From: a virus
DNA: 64,000 nt
Strand: one strand, 5' to 3'
Virus record (IMG/VR): IMGVR_UViG_3300018080_000116
Span: 1 to 64,000 of that record
Positions 31,994 to 40,617 of this stretch are shown piece after piece. The notes beneath the pieces are model-generated. The model was not told where the DNA came from. It saw nothing but the letters and a program-made list of their open reading frames with translations, and made no database searches. The position numbers were made by a program, and so were the translations under genes. Positions within the stretch are counted from its first letter, which is position 1. Each line of letters starts with the position of its first letter.

Positions 31994-32494
31994 ATGGGTA
32001 TCGAACGATTGAGTAAGCAGGGGCAGCATGAGATCGGAGTCTACGTCCTGGAACAGGACGTAGACAATCCTCAAGCCGATCAGCGCCACAAGTACGATTG
32101 GACCAAGGTGAAGAAATTCAAGGCCGGTAATCGTTTTGTGGTAGGCTTTGACCAATTCGATCCCGACCTTGTGCAAGACATCCCCCAACTACAGGGCCGA
32201 GGCAGAAACACGATCAACCCGATGGGCGGTGGTAGTCAAGTGATGGAAGGCGACTCCACTGGCATCTTCGAGGCGATCATGCCTCACTTGCGCAAACTGG
32301 ATTCCAACAAGCGCACCTTGGGCGTCGTGCTCAAGGTGGAAGGGTCGGACATTTGTGCTAGGGGTGATGAAGTCCTGGCGTTCTTGATCGACCACGGCAT
32401 CATCGACATCAAGCATGTGTCGTATGCTGTGGGCACAATGAGGGAGTGGAAGGATGAAGAATGGGAAGCCCATCGCCAGAAGCACGACCTGTAA
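31994..32494 (+). CDS. Hypothetical protein
   Basis: 166 residues, GAAAGG seven bases before the ATG at 31994. GVYVLEQDVDNPQADQRHKY, then FVVGFDQFDPDLVQDIPQ and a C-terminal EVLAFLIDHGIIDIKHVSY helix. Next gene overlaps by 34 bases. Confidence 0.62.
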   Translation: MGIERLSKQGQHEIGVYVLEQDVDNPQADQRHKYDWTKVKKFKAGNRFVVGFDQFDPDLVQDIPQLQGRGRNTINPMGGGSQVMEGDSTGIFEAIMPHLRKLDSNKRTLGVVLKVEGSDICARGDEVLAFLIDHGIIDIKHVSYAVGTMREWKDEEWEAHRQKHDL

Positions 32495-32772
32495 GAGAAG
32501 CCTTCTACTCTGCTGAGGCTGCCGATAATTGGGGTGCTGGTGTTTACATGACACCGGACGGTCGAGAGGTTACGGCGACCGGCTTGTTCTTCACCCAAGA
32601 GCAAGGTGAACGCAAGTATGGCTACCCCGACAAGGTGTACGTGGGCACGGTGCTCATGCCAGCGATTCGAGAGTTTGACGGCAAGCGATCCCACGAGTTA
32701 GAAGAGCCGCCCGAAGACGTGCCCTTGTGGTACGACGAAGACTTCGAGCCCGATGAAGGGGACATGGAATGA
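32461..32772 (+). CDS. Hypothetical protein
   Basis: 103 residues, start in GGATGAAGAATG. GAGVYMTPDGREVTATG, then KVYVGTVLMPAIREFDG and an acidic end. The body resembles ADP-ribosyltransferase-like strand layout only superficially. Confidence 0.55.
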   Translation: MGSPSPEARPVREAFYSAEAADNWGAGVYMTPDGREVTATGLFFTQEQGERKYGYPDKVYVGTVLMPAIREFDGKRSHELEEPPEDVPLWYDEDFEPDEGDME

Positions 32773-32972
32773 ATGGACAGCCGAACCCACTGCCTGTAAT
32801 CCTTCTGGTCATCGGTGGTGTCGCCCTGGCGATCTTCATTCTCCCGATTCTGCTGACGGTGGTGGTCGCCATCTTTGCGGCCCTGGCAGAAGTTCTTGTG
32901 TACCTGTTTCCGTTCATCATCATCATCCTGTTGCTGATAATCGCCAAGAACGTGGGTAAGAGCGGCCCGTAG
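32769..32972 (+). CDS. Small membrane protein
   Basis: 67 residues with two adjacent hydrophobic helices (VILLVIGGVALAIFILPILL and EVLVYLFPFIIIILLLII) separated by a few residues. C-terminus NVGKSGP. ATGA overlap with the upstream gene. Confidence 0.65.
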   Translation: MNGQPNPLPVILLVIGGVALAIFILPILLTVVVAIFAALAEVLVYLFPFIIIILLLIIAKNVGKSGP

Positions 32973-33015
32973 AGGGTCGCAAAGGGTTCAATGGGCTCAG
33001 AATACCCCCGAGCCC

Positions 33016-33054
33016 AACAGGCCCTTAGACGGCCTCCTGGGGCCTCTGAGAGCC
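33016..33054 (+). repeat. Dispersed AACAGGCCCTyAGACGGCCTC repeat, copy 1
   Basis: 21 bases that match the copy at 60133-60153 with one difference, followed by a second shared block GGCCTCTGAGAGCC. It lies just before the promoter at 33058 and can fold as AGGCC/GGCCT. Confidence 0.65.
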
Positions 33055-33057
33055 TGT

Positions 33058-33086
33058 TTTACAATCCTTGGAGCCTGTACTACAAT
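33058..33086 (+). promoter_or_regulatory. Sigma-70-like promoter (TTTACA-17-TACAAT)
   Basis: -35 33058-33063, -10 33081-33086, CCTGTAC before the -10. Leader of about 110 bases to 33206. Confidence 0.75.
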
Positions 33087-33205
33087 TTCAGTGGCATGAC
33101 CGAACCGTTTGGCTCCCCGGCGTGTCTTAGATAGCGAAGCATGATAGCCGCCAAACCCCTCTGTTGGGGGATGGCACCGAATAATTTTGATAATGGACTG
33201 GACGC

Positions 33206-33685
33206 ATGGCACAGTACGTGAATGTTTCGCAAGCGGAAATGGAAGCCCATTTGCTCCCGCAGGGGTTTCACGCCCTTCGCCTGGAAGGCACCCGAGAGTT
33301 GGTCTACGGTAAGCGAGTCGATCAAGACGGCATCCAACTCTCCCTCAGAGTCTACACCGGCATCGAACCGACCGGTGCTTCTCGTGATGTTGGCCGAGAC
33401 GCCATGAGGGTCAACATTTTCATGCGAGCCGAAGATGGCCGCATCATCAAACTCGGTGGCTCGAAGCGAGTCCATCGTGTCGTCAATTGGCGCAAGAACT
33501 TGCAGGATCGCATCGACCGTTGGGTCGATTACATGCCCGCCGAACGCTGTGAAGTTTGTGGGCTGCCGATGCTCCCCCGTGAGACCAAGAAACGGCCCAA
33601 ACGCAAGTTCCTCGGTTGTGCCGGTTATCCCGATTGCGACAACACCCGGAACATCCCCAATGGAGGAAACAATGGCAGAGCATAA
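33206..33685 (+). CDS. Topoisomerase-type zinc-finger protein
   Basis: 159 residues. The N-terminal 110 are unassigned and beta-rich. The C-terminus CEVCGLPMLPRETKK, KFLGCAGYPDCDNTRNI (C115, C118, C138, C144) is the Topo I C4 zinc ribbon, which binds single-stranded DNA. It probably attaches to DNA ends or helps another enzyme; no topoisomerase core is present. Confidence 0.75.
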   Translation: MAQYVNVSQAEMEAHLLPQGFHALRLEGTRELVYGKRVDQDGIQLSLRVYTGIEPTGASRDVGRDAMRVNIFMRAEDGRIIKLGGSKRVHRVVNWRKNLQDRIDRWVDYMPAERCEVCGLPMLPRETKKRPKRKFLGCAGYPDCDNTRNIPNGGNNGRA

Positions 33686-34076
33686 GCCCGCATTTGATGC
33701 GATACCGCTCTACACGTACTACCTGTTTTGCGTCTGCAACCGAGGCTTCACCAACCTGCTCGTTGCAGCACTGCAAGGCCAACAGAAACCAAAGCGATTG
33801 CCCGACCTGGGCCATGCCTTGAACAACCCGGAAGACAACGAATTCAATCATCCCGATGGTGACTTTCTGGTCTCCCGAGTGTTTGGTCGTCAGGTGTTGC
33901 TCGTGCTTCGTGAAGAGTCGGCCCGAGAACTTCGCCGGATCATCGAGGATCGTCAACACGCCCAAGACCTTGAGCCGCCGCTGTATCAGTTCATGCTCAA
34001 GATTGAAGACTTCCTTCACCAGTTGCGGCAGTTCAAGGAACGCCGCAGTCAGTTCGTACCAAACGGAGATAGCTGA
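33672..34076 (+). CDS. Hypothetical helical protein
   Basis: 134 residues, GGAGG upstream. YLFCVCNRGFTNLLVAALQ, VFGRQVLLVLREESARELRR, and a C-terminal IEDFLHQLRQFKERRSQF helix. Overlaps the zinc-finger gene by 14 bases. No family. Confidence 0.6.
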   Translation: MAEHKPAFDAIPLYTYYLFCVCNRGFTNLLVAALQGQQKPKRLPDLGHALNNPEDNEFNHPDGDFLVSRVFGRQVLLVLREESARELRRIIEDRQHAQDLEPPLYQFMLKIEDFLHQLRQFKERRSQFVPNGDS

Positions 34077-34079
34077 ACC

Positions 34080-34817
34080 ATGCCGAAAAAGAAAGTTACC
34101 AAAGTTACCGCCGGTCTCACCTTCCGCAAGGTGATCGCCGACTGCAACGCCCTGTGGAAGGTGGTTCGCCGCCGAGGCACCGGCGTGTGGTTGTGCGAAG
34201 TCGTGAACGAACCCGTCCAAATCAAGGGCGAGACCTACGATGGTGACTATGCCGGTCAGCAAGACGTGTTCCAGGAGCGAGACATCCTGGCTGCCGTCAA
34301 CATGGCATTGCTGTTCGAGTCGTTGAGCGACAGTCACGATGCGTTTTACAAGGCGCTCGTGCCCGATCAGGTGGTTCACTACAGCAACGGTTCCAACCAG
34401 TTCGTTCGCTGTAAGGTCGTCAAGACCGACCAGGGCAACAAGTTGAAACCCATCGCCCTGGTTGGCGATTGGAAACACGACCTGCCTCGCCGGATGCGTG
34501 ATGGTTCGATCTACTACCCCCGCTATGCCCAAAAGATCGTCCAGGGTGGTGATGACGCCTTGATGGAACCGAACGCCTCGAATATCTACGAGTGCAAGTC
34601 ACACTCCCCTCGTCCCGACGAATCGGACCCGAGCACGCTGCCGCCGATCAGTCTGGCCGTGCCCGACATGACCGAGGCCGAAGCGGCAGAGGCCGCTTTG
34701 TGGCGTGCCGTTTACGACGTTCAGGAGGCCGTGAGGGATGGAAGCGGTGCCAATGAAGACCCCACCAAGCGGCTGCGAACGGCCCTGAAAGTCTGCCAGA
34801 AAGCCCTGGCAAAATAG
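34080..34817 (+). CDS. Hypothetical protein
   Basis: 245 residues. A basic N-terminus (PKKKVTKVTAGLTFRKV), then VWLCEVVNEPVQIKGETYDG and VVHYSNGSNQFVRCKVVKT, a ligand-binding-like barrel. The C-terminal half is acidic and helical (MTEAEAAEAALWRAVYDVQ). Last gene before the putative small RNA. Confidence 0.65.
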   Translation: MPKKKVTKVTAGLTFRKVIADCNALWKVVRRRGTGVWLCEVVNEPVQIKGETYDGDYAGQQDVFQERDILAAVNMALLFESLSDSHDAFYKALVPDQVVHYSNGSNQFVRCKVVKTDQGNKLKPIALVGDWKHDLPRRMRDGSIYYPRYAQKIVQGGDDALMEPNASNIYECKSHSPRPDESDPSTLPPISLAVPDMTEAEAAEAALWRAVYDVQEAVRDGSGANEDPTKRLRTALKVCQKALAK

Positions 34818-34829
34818 AACGGAATCCAG

Positions 34830-34858
34830 TACAAAACAGGACGCCGCCGTGCTACAAT
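34830..34858 (+). promoter_or_regulatory. Promoter of the putative small RNA (TACAAA-17-TACAAT)
   Basis: -10 at 34853-34858 is perfect; the -35 is weak. CCGTGC precedes the -10, similar to the conserved CCTGnnC. Confidence 0.55.
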
Positions 34859-34863
34859 ACTAT

Positions 34864-34994
34864 TGGTGCAAGTCTCCGGTATCTGACGTTGCTTTTTGCT
34901 GCAACAGTCTGCTCCTGAACCCCGGAGACAGCAGAAACCGCACCGAATCTTGGACTAGCCGCCCGGCGTCGTTCGCCGGGCGGCACTTTTTTTT
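34864..34994 (+). ncRNA. Candidate structured small RNA with intrinsic terminator
   Basis: About 130 bases between a TACAAT box and a classic terminator. Nested complements: GGTGC (34865-34869) with GCACC (34940-34944), GTCTCCGG (34872-34879) with CCGGAGAC (34922-34929), and GTTGC (34888-34892) with GCAAC (34901-34905). A terminator hairpin with T8 follows. The one open frame, from an ATG-like TTG, is not convincing. An attenuator leader for 35067 is the alternative. Confidence 0.55.
34958..34994 (+). terminator. Intrinsic terminator
   Basis: GCCGCCCGGCG/CGCCGGGCGGC, 11 bp with a TCGTT loop, then ACTTTTTTTT. The strongest terminator in the window. Confidence 0.88.
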
Positions 34995-35005
34995 GAAATT
35001 ACACC

Positions 35006-35033
35006 GAACCTTTTCCGTTGAGTTGTGTATAAG
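35006..35033 (+). promoter_or_regulatory. GAACCT-16-TATAAG promoter 4
   Basis: GAACCT 35006-35011, TATAAG 35028-35033. It starts 12 bases after the terminator T-run and drives 35067. Confidence 0.76.
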
Positions 35034-35066
35034 GCCGTGTAACAGCAACCACGTAGGGAGTTGACC

Positions 35067-36140
35067 GTGGCAAAGAAAGCCTACCAGTACGACAAGTCGG
35101 CATTGCAGGAAGCGATCCGCAAGGTGGAGAGTGAGCAAAAGCCCGCCACCCACGGCGAATTGTGGAAGCTGGTTGCTGCCGAGTACAACATCGCCAACAA
35201 GCCTCAAAAGTCTCTTCAAGCAGGGACCGCTCGCAATCGTGCCGAGCAATGGAATTTGGAAGTCACGACCGCTAAGGGGGAACGTGGCCAGAAGCCCAAG
35301 GGTGGTTCTCGGTCCAAACCCAAGCCCGCTTCCAAGCCTGCTCAAGTCCACGATACCGGTGGTCCAGGTTTCAAGCCGTGTCACAATTGCGGCAAGTTCT
35401 ATGGAGTGCGTATTTCCCACTGCCCGGCGTGCGGTGCGAAGTACAAGAAACAACCCAAACCGAAGGTGGCCAAGAAACCCAAGAAACGGAAGCCCATCGA
35501 AGACTATCCCGTTTTTGATGAAGGCGGCAAGGGTCGCAAAGAGTGCTCCAATGACACTTGCGGCAAGTTCTACTTTACCATCCTGCCCAAGTGCCCGAAG
35601 TGTGGCACCGAGTATGTCAAACCCGATCAGGGCATTAAGACTTACGATGGGCCTGGGCGCATGCGGAAGCAATGCCCCGAGTGCAAAGTTTACGTGGGCT
35701 ACTCTGCCGAGAAGTGTGCGTGCGGCCACGACTTCGCCGCCGACGTGCCCGATCCCCCTGCTGAGCCCGAACCCAAGCGAGAGCCGAAGCATAGCAAGGT
35801 GGATCGGTGGTCGCAACCAACGAATATCGAGATCGAGGCCACACAATCGTTTCAGCGTTGTGGTTGCGGTGGTCGGATCATCCTGGCACCGGCAGGTGGT
35901 TCTCCCGCCAAGCTGGAATCCACCGACGAGGAAGCGGTCCAGGTTTGGCACGATAAGGTGATGGAAGACGGCCACTCCAAGGGCAACCACTACAGCCCTG
36001 CCGCACTGCGTTACTTTGTCGCCTTCTATCACTTCGACCGCAATAGCGACGAGTATGCAGAAGTGTGCGAAGTGTTGAGGGGCCTTTATGCCCGCCATGA
36101 CAACGAGCCTGTTGAAGAGGAAGAACTAATCGAAGCGTAA
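35067..36140 (+). CDS. Multi-zinc-ribbon protein
   Basis: 357 residues from GTG at 35067 (AGGGAG upstream). The N-terminus is a helical, basic segment (YQYDKSALQEAIRKVESEQ). Then at least three ribbons: CHNCGKFYGVRISHCPACG, CSNDTCGKFYFTILPKCPKCG and CPECKVYVGYSAEKCACG, with a fourth pair CGCGG. Lys-Pro-rich linkers separate them. Such a tandem array points to nucleic-acid or protein binding. It is the lead gene behind promoter 4. Confidence 0.75.
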   Translation: MAKKAYQYDKSALQEAIRKVESEQKPATHGELWKLVAAEYNIANKPQKSLQAGTARNRAEQWNLEVTTAKGERGQKPKGGSRSKPKPASKPAQVHDTGGPGFKPCHNCGKFYGVRISHCPACGAKYKKQPKPKVAKKPKKRKPIEDYPVFDEGGKGRKECSNDTCGKFYFTILPKCPKCGTEYVKPDQGIKTYDGPGRMRKQCPECKVYVGYSAEKCACGHDFAADVPDPPAEPEPKREPKHSKVDRWSQPTNIEIEATQSFQRCGCGGRIILAPAGGSPAKLESTDEEAVQVWHDKVMEDGHSKGNHYSPAALRYFVAFYHFDRNSDEYAEVCEVLRGLYARHDNEPVEEEELIEA

Positions 36141-36197
36141 TGCCACTGTGGCTTTTTACTTTCCCCGTCTGTACTAACTGATCCAGGAGGATACGAA

Positions 36198-36500
36198 ATG
36201 GCAGACATGCAGAAGCGACATCACCGTCTTATCTCTGATGCCCTGGTCGAGGGTATCGTGGCCTGTGCCGACAACGAGGTCATCCGGCAGAAAACCTCAA
36301 TGGCACAGAACGCCGCCATCGCCCGTGAGACCATCTTGTGTGCCGTGGCCCGTGACGTTGCCCGGTCGATGGCTGCGAAGTTGCAGCACACGAACGACAA
36401 CTTCGATACCAGGGCCGCAGGTACGTTCGAGAGCGACCTTGTGCGGCGAGTCTCGGAAGCCCTGCGAGAGAAGCGGCAGGCCGAGAAACCCGCTGCCTAA
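36198..36500 (+). CDS. Hypothetical helical protein
   Basis: 100 residues, CCAGGAGG upstream. Entirely helical (HHRLISDALVEGIVACAD, AIARETILCAVARDVARSM). Ends before a strong hairpin. Confidence 0.62.
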   Translation: MADMQKRHHRLISDALVEGIVACADNEVIRQKTSMAQNAAIARETILCAVARDVARSMAAKLQHTNDNFDTRAAGTFESDLVRRVSEALREKRQAEKPAA

Positions 36501-36509
36501 GTGAACCAA

Positions 36510-36539
36510 GACTCGCCCGGCCACCGGGCCGGGCGAGTC
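36510..36539 (+). terminator. GC-rich hairpin terminator
   Basis: GACTCGCCCGGCC pairs with GGCCGGGCGAGTC around ACCG (13 bp), followed by CCTTTC. Confidence 0.7.
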
Positions 36540-36558
36540 CCTTTCGAGGAAGATACCG

Positions 36559-36741
36559 ATGCCGACGATGGAAGAGAGAGCACGAGAACTGGAACGCCAA
36601 CTGGAACTGGACATTGCCCGCCTAGATCGTGAGTTGTTCGAGCACCTTGAGGCCATCATGGCAACCATTCGGCAGAAGGGTGCCGAGCGTGATCGTAAGG
36701 TGGCGAGGTATCAGACTGTTAAAGGTTTGTTGAATTCTTAG
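36559..36741 (+). CDS. Small coiled-coil protein
   Basis: 60 residues: MEERARELERQLELDIARLD and LEAIMATIRQKGAERDRK form one long amphipathic helix. It lacks a close family. It starts 19 bases after the hairpin at 36510-36539, with AGGAAG upstream. Confidence 0.6.
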   Translation: MPTMEERARELERQLELDIARLDRELFEHLEAIMATIRQKGAERDRKVARYQTVKGLLNS

Positions 36742-36769
36742 CACCCATTAACCAGGAGTCAAAAGCACC

Positions 36770-37729
36770 ATGAAAGTTTATGTAGTAGTTGACGGCGAGG
36801 GTGGCCTGCAAGAACCCGTGTTGGCCACACGCAGTTACAGCAAGGCCCTGGATGCGTACCACGGCATCCTGAAAGAGAAGGCCACCGAAGTACCGGACGA
36901 GGTTCCGCAGGACGACGTGAACCTGTGTATGGTCGATGGCAAGCAGTATTTGATCCACGACCAGTACGGCGAGCCGATTGCCCGGTTGTTTGAGTTGGAG
37001 ATCGAGGGCGATCCTCTCCCCGACGCTGAACTTCCCACTGGCCATATCTACGTCGTTGTGGAAAACGTGCCGGTCGCCGAGCGAGGCGAGTACAACGTCG
37101 AGGAAGCCCTGGTCAAGATCGTGGGCTACTTCACCGACGAGAATCAGGCCGAAGTGGTGGTCGATGCGCTGAACGCCAAGCACGTTGCCAAGCTGCGAGA
37201 GGATGGCTACGACGAAGACAACGCCGAGTGGGAAGAGGATCGGTTTGGCTTTGTCTTCCTTGAGCCCGGAAAACACGATCCGGCTGCTTTGCGGAAAATA
37301 AAATGCAAAACCGATGGCAAAGGGCCACGAGTCGTCGAGGCCGTTTTGTGTGATACCGAGCCCGACGATAAGTTCGACGTGGATGGTTACGTGCTTTCGG
37401 ACGGCGGCGTGATCGAGTGGCCCGACGATGACGGCACGATCCGACGCCGAGACGTTCACGGCAACCTGGAAGAGGTTCGAGAGCCCGCCGACGAAAACCA
37501 CGGCGAGTGGATGCACCTGTTCCGAGGCCGAGGCATCTTCTACATCGGACAACGTGTTCACGTGGATGGATGCTCGACTGACCCGGAGTGGCCCGAACGC
37601 ATCGCCAGTGATGCCACGGTCGAGGAAGTCCTGGGCGGTGAGTGCGAGGGTGAAATCCTCTTGGAAGTGGACTCCGAGGGGGCCACGATCCCGTTCGAGA
37701 TAACCGACGTGAGTGCAAAGGAAAACTAA
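36770..37729 (+). CDS. Large acidic hypothetical protein
   Basis: 319 residues, ribosome site CAGGAG. Beta-alpha N-terminus ([33 protein letters not shown]), a repeated unit ([20 protein letters not shown]) in the middle, and a C-terminal GDG-type beta-sandwich ([17 protein letters not shown]). The two VYVVV/IYVVVEN starts suggest an internal duplication. No family recognised. It abuts the nucleotidyltransferase-fold gene. Confidence 0.65.
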   Translation: MKVYVVVDGEGGLQEPVLATRSYSKALDAYHGILKEKATEVPDEVPQDDVNLCMVDGKQYLIHDQYGEPIARLFELEIEGDPLPDAELPTGHIYVVVENVPVAERGEYNVEEALVKIVGYFTDENQAEVVVDALNAKHVAKLREDGYDEDNAEWEEDRFGFVFLEPGKHDPAALRKIKCKTDGKGPRVVEAVLCDTEPDDKFDVDGYVLSDGGVIEWPDDDGTIRRRDVHGNLEEVREPADENHGEWMHLFRGRGIFYIGQRVHVDGCSTDPEWPERIASDATVEEVLGGECEGEILLEVDSEGATIPFEITDVSAKEN

Positions 37730-38131
37730 ATGCTCCCAAGAGTTGTTTACCAGATGACGGTCCACGGTGCCTACATCGTGGGTAGCTTCGCCAAGAAATT
37801 ATGCGGCGAAGACATCGAAGTCAACAACGACTTCGACCTGCTTGTGCCGTTGGAGAAATGGCAGACGGTCGCCCTGTTGATCCCGAATGATGCTCGCCCC
37901 AATAAGTTTGGCGGCTGGCGATTCAAGACAGACTTTCAGGGTGGCGAGGTTGAAGTGGACGTGTGGCCCGACACCCTGGACAACTACTTGCGGAACTGTA
38001 AGACGAAATACGGTGGCAAGGTCTACGCCGTAGACTTCGTGAACAACAGGGCCTTCTCTTCCGAGTGCGTAGACATCGACGCCGTGCTCGCCAAAGAGAA
38101 TGGCAAAAGTACCAAAGGGAAAAAGAAATGA
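37730..38131 (+). CDS. Nucleotidyltransferase-fold protein
   Basis: 133 residues starting directly at the previous stop. YIVGSFAKKLCG (15-26) and NDFDLLVP (33-40) are the GS and DxD catalytic motifs of the Pol-beta superfamily; VEVDVWP carries the third carboxylate. A minimal nucleotidyltransferase with a basic tail GKSTKGKKK. It could modify a protein, RNA or antibiotic. ATGA coupling to the next gene. Confidence 0.68.
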   Translation: MLPRVVYQMTVHGAYIVGSFAKKLCGEDIEVNNDFDLLVPLEKWQTVALLIPNDARPNKFGGWRFKTDFQGGEVEVDVWPDTLDNYLRNCKTKYGGKVYAVDFVNNRAFSSECVDIDAVLAKENGKSTKGKKK

Positions 38132-38727
38132 ACAAGCTGATTGCTTTCCACAACACAACCAACATGATTACCACGCAGCAGTTGGACGATCTGATTAGGC
38201 GTTACGACGCCTTGAGCCAGACGGCCAATCACGACGAGGAAGCGTACAACCAGCAGACCGGTCTTGTGCAGACGCTCAAGCTGTTGGGCCTGCACGAGGC
38301 GTTCCAGATTCGTCGTCAGCAACTCGAAGACGGCTACGTGCCACGTGTGTTGATTACCGTCAGCATCGTGGGCGAGAAGGTGGCCGAGCCCACGTATTCG
38401 TTTGCCCTGTTTGCTCCCGATGGTATGAGTGCCGAAGATGCCATGCGTAAGCTGGAAGACCTGCGTGACGAGTACCTGGAAGGCAACGACGGTATCTTCG
38501 AGCCCGAAGGGTACGTGGACTTTGTGTCCGCTGTTGGTTTCGACCAGTACACGTTCTGCAATCATCTGGTGCTCGACATCAACGACAATCGAACACTGTG
38601 GGAAAACCACTACGAGTGCTCAAAGTGCGGCGAGAAGTGGACCGACACCCACACTTGCCAATGCAATGATCGTTGTCCGAACTGCAACACCGAGATCGAA
38701 CCAACGGAATCTGTGGAGATCAAATGA
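38128..38727 (+). CDS. Zinc-ribbon protein
   Basis: 199 residues. A helical N-terminus (QLDDLIRRYDALSQT), a central YSFALFAPDGMSAEDAMRKL unit, and a C-terminal ribbon CSKCGEKWTDTHTCQCNDRC. ATGA overlap downstream. Confidence 0.65.
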   Translation: MNKLIAFHNTTNMITTQQLDDLIRRYDALSQTANHDEEAYNQQTGLVQTLKLLGLHEAFQIRRQQLEDGYVPRVLITVSIVGEKVAEPTYSFALFAPDGMSAEDAMRKLEDLRDEYLEGNDGIFEPEGYVDFVSAVGFDQYTFCNHLVLDINDNRTLWENHYECSKCGEKWTDTHTCQCNDRCPNCNTEIEPTESVEIK

Positions 38728-39128
38728 CCTTTACATCACAACATCCCGACTGCGCCTTCCTGGGCACCTACGTGCTCTACACCGGTGACCAGGACGACGA
38801 CCAAGCCGCAGTGGCCGAGATTCACTTGGCCATGAGTGGCGGCAGCTACGAAGTGTACGTGCAGTCCCATTCCGGTGGGACTCCGATTGCCACGTTCGCC
38901 AAGTACCCGACCTACGAAGAGGTCGTCGAAGCGGCCAACAAGGCAGGCGTTGCGCCCGAACCCGATTATGAGGTTTGCCCGCATTGCGGTGGGCCGCTCG
39001 AACCCGACGTGGAGTATATGGGCGAGGGTTACCAAAACATTCCTCGCAATGAGCAAACCCTGTACTGTGACGACTGCGATCTTGCAGGAACCTACGAAGA
39101 AATCCTCAACCAAGAACCCAACGAATGA
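38724..39128 (+). CDS. Zinc-ribbon hypothetical protein
   Basis: 134 residues. YVLYTGDQDDDQAAVAEI, then VCPHCGGPLEPDVEYMG and LYCDDCDLAG, a C-terminal ribbon of the phage Ogr/Delta kind. Function unknown. Confidence 0.62.
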   Translation: MTFTSQHPDCAFLGTYVLYTGDQDDDQAAVAEIHLAMSGGSYEVYVQSHSGGTPIATFAKYPTYEEVVEAANKAGVAPEPDYEVCPHCGGPLEPDVEYMGEGYQNIPRNEQTLYCDDCDLAGTYEEILNQEPNE

Positions 39129-39150
39129 CGAAGTTTATAGGGGTTGAAGT

Positions 39151-39558
39151 ATGACCAGCTTGACCCAACTGCAAACTGTTCTTCGAGAAGTGCGTGATGA
39201 ATTCTTGGAAGGTCCAGAACTGCCAATTACTTCCAGGCAGATCAACAACGGTTGGTGCGCTGACTTCGCCACGATTGTGTGGGAGAGAATGGGTAGTCCG
39301 CTCGACTTGCATTTTTATTCCGACGAAGACCTGGGGGGCGCAGAATACACCCACACCTTCCTCGAATTAAATGGGCTTTATTTTGACTCTCAGTGCATTG
39401 AAGGTGTAGATGACTGGACGCAGTTGCCGATCTTCCTAGAGGGGGAAGTGGGGTGTTGCGACCAGTGCGGCAAAATCGTCGCCGAACATGAGACAGAAGA
39501 GGGCGCATTGTGTAGGGGGTGTTGGAACAAACGAGAAGTGGAGTGTGTCGTATCCTGA
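39151..39558 (+). CDS. Papain-like Cys-His-Asp protein with zinc ribbon (paralogue 1)
   Basis: 135 residues. Candidate triad: Cys36 in NGWCADFAT, His68 in YTHTFLEL and Asp79 in LYFDSQCIEG, the order of papain-like folds (NlpC/P60, transglutaminase-like). A C-terminal ribbon CCDQCGKIV and CRGCW is fused on. It is a clear paralogue of 54182-54544, which lacks the ribbon. Possible peptidase or acyl transferase. Confidence 0.6.
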   Translation: MTSLTQLQTVLREVRDEFLEGPELPITSRQINNGWCADFATIVWERMGSPLDLHFYSDEDLGGAEYTHTFLELNGLYFDSQCIEGVDDWTQLPIFLEGEVGCCDQCGKIVAEHETEEGALCRGCWNKREVECVVS

Positions 39559-39607
39559 ACGGAATACTCCAAGGTGAGTCCGGTAATGACCCGAGAGCCT
39601 TGGGGAA

Positions 39608-39646
39608 GAGACTGCCGGGCTAGTAGCGCTCGATCCCGGCAGTCTC
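39608..39646 (+). terminator. GC-rich hairpin with 15-base loop
   Basis: GAGACTGCCGGG (39608-39619) pairs with CCCGGCAGTCTC (39635-39646). A weak T-run follows. Confidence 0.65.
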
Positions 39647-39687
39647 GAAACCCGTTCTAAATTTCACAACGATTGGAGGAATTGGAA

Positions 39688-40371
39688 ATGAGAAACCTTG
39701 TTCATTTGGTGTGTCTCGTCGTCATCTTGCTGGCCAGCCATTACGGTGCCTACAACGAAGGGCTGAGCGATGGTCTTCGTTCCCACGTCGAGTTGGACGA
39801 GCCGACGCAGACCTACACGTGCCCGCCCATCGTCGTCGAGTTAGGTGAACCGACGCAAACCTACAGCACGCCCGATCTGCAACACGAACCGTTGTTCACG
39901 CCGACCGACCTGGACGAAGTGTTCAAGAATGAGAACCCGTACCGCATCCGCAGCATCTTCGATCCCGAGTACGAACCCGACCCCGAAGTCAAGCGGCTGC
40001 CGCCTGTTGAAGACGAGGCCGAGCCCCCGAAGCGTGAGCGAGGGGGCTGTACCGGACCCGTGGAGAATTTGTGTCAGCAGCACAAGTTGCCGAGTTGGTA
40101 CGAACCGGTTTATTGGGGATACGATGACATCGAACCGAGGCTCGTTGGCGGTGGTCTACGACCGATTGCGAAAGAGCCCGGCGTGATCCTCAGTGGCCAT
40201 CCACACGCCATGATCCGAGTCACACAGTATGAGTGGAATCTGATTAACCTGCGACGTGCGCAGTATTATGCTGATCCGCTCACTCGACTGGAAGAACAAC
40301 GCCAAGACTACGACATGGTTCGCATGGACAACCACGGCCAAGTGTGCTGGTGGACGAGGAACGGAAAGTGA
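39688..40371 (+). CDS. Membrane-anchored Pro/Glu-rich protein
   Basis: 227 residues from the ATG at 39688 with GGAGG. An N-terminal hydrophobic helix (LVHLVCLVVILLASHYGAY) acts as signal or anchor. EPTQTYTCPP and GEPTQTYSTP are duplicated 10-residue units. The mid part is acidic and Pro-rich; the C-terminus has WNLINLRRAQYYADPLTRLE. Coupled to the next gene by a GTGA overlap. Confidence 0.62.
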   Translation: MRNLVHLVCLVVILLASHYGAYNEGLSDGLRSHVELDEPTQTYTCPPIVVELGEPTQTYSTPDLQHEPLFTPTDLDEVFKNENPYRIRSIFDPEYEPDPEVKRLPPVEDEAEPPKRERGGCTGPVENLCQQHKLPSWYEPVYWGYDDIEPRLVGGGLRPIAKEPGVILSGHPHAMIRVTQYEWNLINLRRAQYYADPLTRLEEQRQDYDMVRMDNHGQVCWWTRNGK

Positions 40372-40565
40372 AGACGATCCGAGTTGAAGTGCAACTAAGC
40401 GACGAAGACCTTGCGGCCTTCCTCCACTATCACCAGTTGGTGTATGGCGAGAAGCCAAAGGATGTTCGCAAGGCTCTTCGTCGCCGGTTGGGCGATGCCA
40501 TTGACGCAACAGTGAACGACTGGCACGTCCAAATGGAAGAGAATCCCATCGGCGAAGACGATTAA
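40368..40565 (+). CDS. Small helical protein
   Basis: 65 residues from GTG 40368 (GGAACGGAAA upstream). VEVQLSDEDLAAFLHYHQLV and RKALRRRLGDAIDATVND; ribbon-helix-helix-like in spacing but acidic. Confidence 0.55.
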   Translation: MKTIRVEVQLSDEDLAAFLHYHQLVYGEKPKDVRKALRRRLGDAIDATVNDWHVQMEENPIGEDD

Positions 40566-40566
40566 G

Positions 40567-40595
40567 TTTACATTCGCCTTTTGCTGGGCTACAAT
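40567..40595 (+). promoter_or_regulatory. Sigma-70-like promoter (TTTACA-17-TACAAT)
   Basis: -35 40567-40572, -10 40590-40595, GCTGGGC before the -10. Confidence 0.74.
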
Positions 40596-40617
40596 TTAAA
40601 GACAAGGGGAACCCACG

